Shown here: in pieces, positions 18,202 through 25,000 of the stretch
How the letters are laid out: each line of letters begins with the position of its first letter
How positions within the stretch are numbered: position 1 is the first letter of the stretch
Origin: Anaeromyces robustus
Lineage: Eukaryota > Neocallimastigomycota > Neocallimastigomycetes > Neocallimastigales > Neocallimastigaceae
Direction: 5' to 3'
Assembly (NCBI GenBank): GCA_002104895.1
Contig: MCFG01000118.1
Coordinates: 2,501-27,500 of the forward strand
DNA length: 25,000 nt
Translations under genes and position numbers: made by a program
Notes under the pieces: generated by a model
Database searches by the model: none
What the model was told of the DNA's origin: nothing
Seen by the model: the letters and a program-made list of their open reading frames with translations, nothing else

Positions 18202-20853
18202 TTACATTTTCAAATTATTTGCGTATAAATATTTTAATATTATTTCATAGGTATTACTTTCTTTATTTATATTAACACCATTATCAAGTAAGTATTTCAC
18301 TAAATTTTTGTTTTTACTATCACATGCATTATATAACGGCGTTTCACCATCACTATCTTCTTTATTAATATTTGATCCATGTTCAATTAAATATTTCACT
18401 ACGTTTTTATTTCCATTGCTACATGCATTAAATAATGGTATAATACCCATACTATTTTCTTTATTTATATCTGCTCCAAGACCAGTTAAATATTTTATTA
18501 AATTTAAATTTCCACTTTCACATGCTAAAAATAATGGTATATCACCATTTTGATCTTCTTTATTACTATCTAGGCCAAGTTCAATTAAATATTTTACTAA
18601 ATTTTTATTTCCACTTTCACATGCATTAAACAATGGAGTTGTACCATTGTTATCTTCTTTATTTACATTTGCTCCTTTCTTTTCAATTAAATATTTTACT
18701 AAATTTAAATTTCCACTCAAACATGCATTAAATAATGGTATTGAACCAATGTTATCTTCTTTATTCACATTTGCTCCCAATTCAATTAAATATTTCACTA
18801 AATTCAAATTTCCATTCCAGCATGCCTTAATTAATGAAACTTCAATATTATTTTTGTTCTTTATATCGACTCCATGCTCAATTAAATATTTTATTAAATT
18901 TATGTTCCCATTCCAACATACATTAATAAATGGTGTATCTCCATAAAGATTCTCTTTGTTAATGTTAGCTCCTTGTTCAATTAGATATTTTATTAAATCT
19001 TCATTTCCACTTTCACATGCTTTAAATAATGGTGTTTCACCATCATTATTTTCTTTATTTATATTTGCTCCTATTCCAACTAAATATTTTACTAAAATTA
19101 AATTTCCACTTGAACATGCTTCAAATAAAGGTGTTTCATTAATATCATTTACATCATTTAAATTTGCTCCATGTTCAATTAAATATTTTACTAAACTTTC
19201 ATTTCCACTTGAACATGCATCATATATAGGTGCTATATTAAGGAGATTTTTCCATTGGACGTTTACTCCATTTTCAGTAAAATATTTTACTAAATTTACA
19301 TTTCCACTTTTACATGCATTAAATAATGGTGTTTCAAAAAAATTATTTAGTTTTTTTATATCTAATCCAAGTTCAATTAAATATTTTACTAAATAAACGT
19401 TTCCACTTTTACATGCATTGAATAATGATGTTTCTTCATTACGTTTTTCTTTGTTTATATCTATTCCAAGTTCAATTAAAGATTTTATTAAATTTAAATT
19501 TCCGTTTTTACATACAATAAATAGTGGTGTTTCTTCACTATTATTTATTTTATTTATTTCTGCTCCGAGTTCAACTATATATTTTATTAAATTAACATTT
19601 TCACTTAAACATGCATTAAATATTGGTGTTTCACTATCCTTGTCTTCCTTGTTTATATTTGCCCCAAGTTCAATTAAATATTTTACTAAAATTTCATTTC
19701 CACTCAAACAAGCATTAAATAAAGGAGTTTTATCATCATTATTTTCTTTATTTATATCTATTATTCCTTGTTCAATTAAATATTTTACTAAATTTATGTT
19801 TCCACTTAAACATGCTTTAAATATTGGTGTTTCACCATAGCTATTTTCTTTATTTATATCTGTTCCCAATTCAATTAAATATTTTACTAAATTTAAGTTT
19901 CCACTTTTACATGCTTTGAATAATGGTGTTTCGTCATTATTACTTTCTTTGTTTATATCTGCTCCAAGTTCAATTAAATATTTTACTATATTTTCATTTC
20001 CACTTGAGCATGCTTTAAATAATGGTGTTGTACCATCATTTTTTTCTTTATTTATATCAGCACCTTGTTCAATTATATATTTTATTAAGTTTAAATTTCC
20101 ACTTTTACATGCCATAAATAATGGAGTTTTACCATGATTATTTTCTTCATTTACATCTAGTCCAAGTTCTGTTAAATATTTTACTAAATTTATGTTTCCA
20201 TTTAAACATGCATTAAACATTAATGTTTCACATATAATGTTTACTTTATGTATGTCAGCTCCTTGTTCAATTAAATATTTTACTAAATTTATGTTTCCAC
20301 TTTTACATGCATTAAATAAAGGTGTATCTCCATTCTTTCCTCTTATATTCATATCTAATCCAAGTTTAATTAAATACTTTACTAAACTTTCTTTTCCATC
20401 TTCACATGAATTGATTAAATAGATATAGCTAGAATTATAATAATTATTGAAAAGATTTTTATCCTTTTTCGTTGTAACTGTATATTTTTTAATTAATTGA
20501 TTAATAGTTATCGTCGAAATTGATATTTTATTTTTGTAATGATTAAGTAAATATATAATAAATTCATTATCAAAAAAAATCACATTATTAAAAATAATAT
20601 CTAATAATTCAAAATTGTCTTCTTTTAATAACTCCCTTATTAATTTTGAAGAGACTTTTAAATAATTAGAACAATTATTAATTATAAATTGTAATCTTTC
20701 AATAGACAATAAATTTTGATCATATATTTCAAAAATAATATCTTTATTATTATTTTCAATACTATTGTTTGTATTTGTTTTTAAAATTTTTATTTCATTA
20801 GTATTTTTACTATCGATTGCTGTAATATATGAATCAATTTGAAATCTATTCAT
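18202..20853 (-). CDS. Ankyrin-repeat protein 3 (883 aa, about 22 repeats)
   Basis: The N-terminal module (residues 1 to about 150) matches that of protein 2 most closely, with a short Asn/Thr insertion near residues 27-36. About 22 ankyrin repeats of the TPLFxAC type follow, then a short degraded end. Repeat 12 to 13 is the most diverged ('VQWKNLLNIAPIYDAC'), repeat 17 lacks one residue ('EVSLIKAC'), and two repeats carry one extra residue before the turn ('EQGIIDIN', 'EKKGANVN'). No signal peptide, membrane span or other domain is seen, so it is probably an intracellular scaffold of the same kind. The leader just before the ATG resembles that of gene 2 (both read AAATTTTCAATG or AAATTCTCAATG on the coding strand). 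That supports recent duplication. Confidence 0.9.
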   Translation of the reverse strand: MNRFQIDSYITAIDSKNTNEIKILKTNTNNSIENNNKDIIFEIYDQNLLSIERLQFIINNCSNYLKVSSKLIRELLKEDNFELLDIIFNNVIFFDNEFIIYLLNHYKNKISISTITINQLIKKYTVTTKKDKNLFNNYYNSSYIYLINSCEDGKESLVKYLIKLGLDMNIRGKNGDTPLFNACKSGNINLVKYLIEQGADIHKVNIICETLMFNACLNGNINLVKYLTELGLDVNEENNHGKTPLFMACKSGNLNLIKYIIEQGADINKEKNDGTTPLFKACSSGNENIVKYLIELGADINKESNNDETPLFKACKSGNLNLVKYLIELGTDINKENSYGETPIFKACLSGNINLVKYLIEQGIIDINKENNDDKTPLFNACLSGNEILVKYLIELGANINKEDKDSETPIFNACLSENVNLIKYIVELGAEINKINNSEETPLFIVCKNGNLNLIKSLIELGIDINKEKRNEETSLFNACKSGNVYLVKYLIELGLDIKKLNNFFETPLFNACKSGNVNLVKYFTENGVNVQWKNLLNIAPIYDACSSGNESLVKYLIEHGANLNDVNDINETPLFEACSSGNLILVKYLVGIGANINKENNDGETPLFKACESGNEDLIKYLIEQGANINKENLYGDTPFINVCWNGNINLIKYLIEHGVDIKNKNNIEVSLIKACWNGNLNLVKYLIELGANVNKEDNIGSIPLFNACLSGNLNLVKYLIEKKGANVNKEDNNGTTPLFNACESGNKNLVKYLIELGLDSNKEDQNGDIPLFLACESGNLNLIKYLTGLGADINKENSMGIIPLFNACSNGNKNVVKYLIEHGSNINKEDSDGETPLYNACDSKNKNLVKYLLDNGVNINKESNTYEIILKYLYANNLKM

Positions 20854-20876
20854 TGAAAATTTATTCAGTAAAAATG

Positions 20877-20917
<41 letters not shown>

Positions 20918-21375
20918 TTTATTTTTAATTTTTATTTATTTATTTTTTTTTTTTATTTTATTTTTTTCTTTTTTTTTTATTTTAACTTTTATATATTTTT
21001 ATTTTATTTAATAAATTAAATATTCAATTGGAAGCTTAGAAAATTATATATATAATTTATTACAAAAAAAAAAAACTTTAAAAAACTTTTTTGAATAAGA
21101 TGTATCATCCATTATTATTTATTTAAAAATTATTTTGAAATATTACTACCACTAATAATAATAATATTTAATAATCACTTTTTTTTAATTCATTTCTCAC
21201 AACAAATTCATTTAAATATTAACATATTAAAAATTGTAAAAATTTATTTAATTTATTTTATTAATTTATTGTTATGATATTAAATTTATTATTATTAATA
21301 TTTAATTTATTTATTTATTACTAAATATAAATCTCAAGCTATTCAAAAAATAATTGTGACGTGACGTAAAATTAT

Positions 21376-21412
<37 letters not shown>

Positions 21413-21525
21413 AAATAAAATAAAAAATATATAAATATTAATAATAATTATTTATTTTAATGCAAATTATTAAAAATGTTTTATATCTGTATAATAAATA
21501 ATTAAGAGTAATAATTTTTTAGGTT
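20854..21525. other. AT-rich intergenic region upstream of ankyrin gene 3
   Basis: It holds a 37-base T tract (20878-20914) close to the ankyrin start, further T-rich DNA to about 21010, and an A tract of about 31 bases (21380-21410). No gene was recognised. Confidence 0.7.
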
Positions 21526-21578
21526 CTATTACAATTGAAAAAAAAAAAAAAATTTTATTATTTATGGAATTGTAATAG
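21526..21578. repeat. 11-bp perfect inverted repeat
   Basis: CTATTACAATT (21526-21536) and AATTGTAATAG (21568-21578) are exact reverse complements around an A-rich spacer. They sit at the left edge of the coding-like relic described next. Confidence 0.5.
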
Positions 21579-21587
21579 TTTTTTTAT

Positions 21588-22070
<483 letters not shown>

Positions 22071-22529
22071 TAATATTAATATCTTTATCATCCTTCGTAA
22101 AGCCAATGAATTAATAATTAATATATAATAATTTTAAACGCTTTTAATATGAATATCTGTAAAAGATTAATGAAGAATAAATTATATAATGTTATTATTT
22201 TTTATGTATATCTAATTGTAATATAATAATATAAATATTTATTTATTTATTTTTGTTTTTATTTTTATATTTATTTTATATTTATATATATATTTTTTAT
22301 TTTAATTTATATTTATATTTATATTTTTATTTACTTCTATTAAATATTTAATTATTTACCAATTCCTATTACTAAATATGTCTATTATATTTTTATTTTT
22401 ATTTACTTTTATTAAATATTTAATTATTTACTAATTTCTATTACTAAATATGTCTATTATATATTTATTTATTATGTAAATATATTAGAGTTTTTTAATT
22501 ATATAATAATTTTTTTAGTTTTAATATTA
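22071..22529. other. Intergenic region downstream of the lectin-like gene
   Basis: Simple AT-rich sequence without a gene, apart from the 72-bp tandem duplication annotated separately. Confidence 0.7.
22327..22470. repeat. 72-bp tandem duplication
   Basis: The segment ending CTATTACTAAATATGTCTAT occurs twice at a 72-bp spacing (CTATTA at 22366 and 22438), with a few mismatches. Confidence 0.8.
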
Positions 22530-25000
22530 TTATTTATTAGGTATATTTGTACGAATTTCCCAATGTTGATCATTCTTTGAATTATCACATTTATTTATAT
22601 TCAAACGAGTTTCTTTTTCATTACTAGAATTAAGTATACCTAAACATTTATTATTATTCAAATGTGACATTATACTTTTTTTATTATATGAGGAATTAAT
22701 ATCAGTTATAACAGCATTATTATTACATTCTCTCATAATGATAGTACCTTCATTGATATTAGAAACATATAAACACCAATTGTTATATAGTGTTTTAAAG
22801 AAACCATCTCCAGAAATTGGAATTTCCCATTTTGCACGTGGAGAATTATTACAATTACCAATTTTAGGTCTATAAGTATATTCACTACCTGAAATCAAGC
22901 ATTTATTTAATTTTTCATTATAAATCCATACAGTCTGAGTTGGAGTATTAATAATATCAACTGGATTTCTATCCCATAATTCCCATTTTTGATCATCGGA
23001 TTGATTACATGTTCTTAAATAAGCACCATTATTATTAGTTGGGTCACCATCTCCAATACCCATACATTTACTAGTATCATCAGATGAATAAATTAAACCA
23101 TCATTAGTATATTCAAAAATATTATTCTCATTACAATTGCTTATTTTAATTTTGCCACCAGCAGGATCTAAAAGATTAAAACATCTTTCAGTCTTTATAG
23201 CTGGATGAAAATAACCTTTAGGATATGGTGATATATACCATTTAAATTTAATATTATCTGCACAATCTTTTATTAAAGGCTTTTTATCTATTTTTTCTTG
23301 TGCATATAAACATTTATTAGCAGATGGATTATAAATCCATTTAGGATTAACATTAGGATCAATATCAAATGATTTATTATTACATCTACCATATAAAAAT
23401 TGACATCCATTACCACAACGTTTATCAATAGTACCACAAAAACCATCTTCACCACAACATTGATTAAATGGACATTTATCATAACCAGGACCACATCTTA
23501 TACCAGGGAATGATGTACGAATTTCCCAATGTTGATCATCCTTAGATGTATCACATTTATTCATTTTTAAACCAATTTCATTAATATTATTAGGATTATT
23601 GGAACCTAAACATTTATTTATATTTAATGGTGATATAATACTTTCTTTATTATAAGAAGAATTCATATCAATTATAATAGCATTATTATTACATTCTCCC
23701 ATAATAAGTGAACCTTTATTAATATCATCAACTTTTAAACACCATCCTTGATCGAATGATTTAAAGAAACCATCTCCAGAAATAGGAATATTCCATTTAG
23801 TATTGTCCCAATCATAACAATCATAAATCATAGGACCTTCATTAATATTATTACTACGATATAAACATTTATTCAATTTTTTATTATAGATCCAAACCGT
23901 ACGAGTTTCAGTATAAATAATATCATGAGGTTTTCTATCCCATAATTCCCATTTTTGATCATCGGATTGATTACATGTTCTTAAATAAGCACTATTATCA
24001 TTAATTGGATCATCATCTCCAATACTTATACATTTACTAGTATTATCTGATGAATAAAGTTTACCATCTTTAGTATGCTCAAAGGTATCACTTTTATTAC
24101 AATTACTTACTTTAATATTACCATTAACAGGATCTAAAATATTAAAACATCTATTGGTATTTGCAGCTGAATGAATTTGACCTTTAGGATAAGGTGTTAA
24201 ATACCATTTAAATCTAATATTATCTTCACAATCTTTTATTAATGGCTTTTTATCAATTTCTACTTGGGCATATAAACATTTATCGGAAGAAGCATTATAA
24301 ATATATTTAGATTTAATATCAGGGTTTAGTTGTGTCATTTCACATTTTTCTTGATATTGAATATACATATTTTTATTAAAATTTTTAGTGAAATCAAATG
24401 ATGCATATTTTTGGGCTACAACACATACAAAATCAGGTTTATTAAATAATTGATTATAAATATTTTGACATTTTTCTGAAGCAAAAATATTACAATCGTA
24501 ATTATTATTGTTATTTGTATTTATTTGACATTCTATATTATCTTGTATGATTTCATTACACATTTCTATGGATTTATGTTGAATACTTTTACAAAATTCA
24601 TAATAATCATTATAAAAGGAATAGAGATTATTATTATTATAAAATACATCGATATTTATCCAATCCTTTATTGCATTATAATTATAATAATGGTAAAGAA
24701 TATAACAAGAAGATAAATATTTCTTTACTCCATCTTCCGTTTTATTATATAACATTGAACATTTCTCTGATTTTATACTTGAACAACGATTTTCATTTTT
24801 ACCAAAAATTGAATAATCCTTTAAATCTATATTTTCATCAATTAAACATTCCTTATATTCATTCATTTGAACTCTACATTTCTTTATATTTTCCCTATAC
24901 GTATTGTCACAAATATCCAATGAATTATGATATATTTTTTGATTATAATTATTAATTAATTCAAAAGATTGATATTGTTTAGCAACAGAACAAACAGATA
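22530..25000 (-). CDS. Extracellular protein: cysteine-rich repeats, two pairs of ricin-type beta-trefoil domains and a CBM18; 5' end off the window
   Basis: The frame is open from the right edge to the TAA at 22530-22532, so the gene is truncated at its N-terminus. A TTG at 24918-24920 is not a credible start, because the frame upstream continues ('VCSVAKQYQSFEL') and resembles an internal repeat ('VCVVAQKYASFDF'). Order: cysteine-rich repeats (about 25000-24330); trefoils R1 (about 24310-23930) and R2 (about 23925-23515); CBM18 (23380-23503) with the eight-cysteine pattern; then R3 (about 23345-22950) and R4 (about 22932-22533). Trefoils are supported by QxW-type motifs ('DDQKWELWDR', 'DDQHWEIRT') and repeated 'KCL' strands. 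R1-R2 and R3-R4 are a duplicated pair. The lectin domains and CBM18 imply carbohydrate binding outside the cell; the domain type alone does not imply toxicity, and no catalytic chain is visible. The signal peptide would lie off the window. Confidence 0.85.
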   Translation of the reverse strand, partial: SVCSVAKQYQSFELINNYNQKIYHNSLDICDNTYRENIKKCRVQMNEYKECLIDENIDLKDYSIFGKNENRCSSIKSEKCSMLYNKTEDGVKKYLSSCYILYHYYNYNAIKDWINIDVFYNNNNLYSFYNDYYEFCKSIQHKSIEMCNEIIQDNIECQINTNNNNNYDCNIFASEKCQNIYNQLFNKPDFVCVVAQKYASFDFTKNFNKNMYIQYQEKCEMTQLNPDIKSKYIYNASSDKCLYAQVEIDKKPLIKDCEDNIRFKWYLTPYPKGQIHSAANTNRCFNILDPVNGNIKVSNCNKSDTFEHTKDGKLYSSDNTSKCISIGDDDPINDNSAYLRTCNQSDDQKWELWDRKPHDIIYTETRTVWIYNKKLNKCLYRSNNINEGPMIYDCYDWDNTKWNIPISGDGFFKSFDQGWCLKVDDINKGSLIMGECNNNAIIIDMNSSYNKESIISPLNINKCLGSNNPNNINEIGLKMNKCDTSKDDQHWEIRTSFPGIRCGPGYDKCPFNQCCGEDGFCGTIDKRCGNGCQFLYGRCNNKSFDIDPNVNPKWIYNPSANKCLYAQEKIDKKPLIKDCADNIKFKWYISPYPKGYFHPAIKTERCFNLLDPAGGKIKISNCNENNIFEYTNDGLIYSSDDTSKCMGIGDGDPTNNNGAYLRTCNQSDDQKWELWDRNPVDIINTPTQTVWIYNEKLNKCLISGSEYTYRPKIGNCNNSPRAKWEIPISGDGFFKTLYNNWCLYVSNINEGTIIMRECNNNAVITDINSSYNKKSIMSHLNNNKCLGILNSSNEKETRLNINKCDNSKNDQHWEIRTNIPNK

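Noticed and set aside
24918-24920. TTG as the start of the lectin-like gene
   Set aside because: The frame continues upstream with recognisable repeat sequence to the window edge, and eukaryotic genes rarely start at TTG.

Overview
The window looks like nuclear DNA of an anaerobic gut fungus (Neocallimastigomycota; a Piromyces-, Neocallimastix- or Anaeromyces-like genome). The evidence is extremely AT-rich intergenic DNA full of AAAT, AAT, poly-A and poly-T tracts, long intron-free AT-rich reading frames, hevein-type chitin-binding (CBM18) modules on secreted proteins, ricin-type beta-trefoil modules joined to CBM18, and large ankyrin arrays of a 'TPLFxAC' type. Dictyostelium-like AT-rich genomes were considered, but the CBM18 architecture argues for gut fungi. 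The assignment is inference; no marker gene is present.

Left end (1-4213, minus strand): a non-LTR retrotransposon of the APE-endonuclease/reverse-transcriptase type. Its endonuclease half (1973-3562) and its reverse transcriptase half (running off the left edge) are in one reading frame, separated by a single TAA. Its 5' side ends near a compact, well-paired island (4116-4206) that stands out from the AT-rich surroundings.

5397-6719 (plus strand): a secreted protein with two CBM18 modules and a long acidic, repetitive tail containing a 21-bp minisatellite and a 285-bp-spaced duplication.

8857-20853 (minus strand): three paralogous genes for large cytosolic-type ankyrin proteins (about 20, 23 and 22 repeats). 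They share an unrecognised N-terminal module of about 140 residues. The second and third are closer to each other and keep the same order of repeat types. Between the first and second lies a roughly 1.2-kb segment (12886-14097) bounded by inverted arrays of a palindromic TTGCATTTCGCAATG / GGGGCGCAT module, possibly a non-autonomous mobile element.

20854-22529: low-complexity DNA with a long AAT microsatellite, a coding-like relic on the plus strand and a 72-bp tandem duplication.

22530-25000 (minus strand): the 3' part of a large extracellular protein with cysteine-rich repeats and a duplicated pair of beta-trefoil domains around a CBM18 module. It continues past the right edge.

The genes do not form a pathway. 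The two CBM18 proteins are probably cell-wall or extracellular carbohydrate-binding factors, and the ankyrin genes are a locally expanded family. No tRNA, rRNA or CRISPR was seen.
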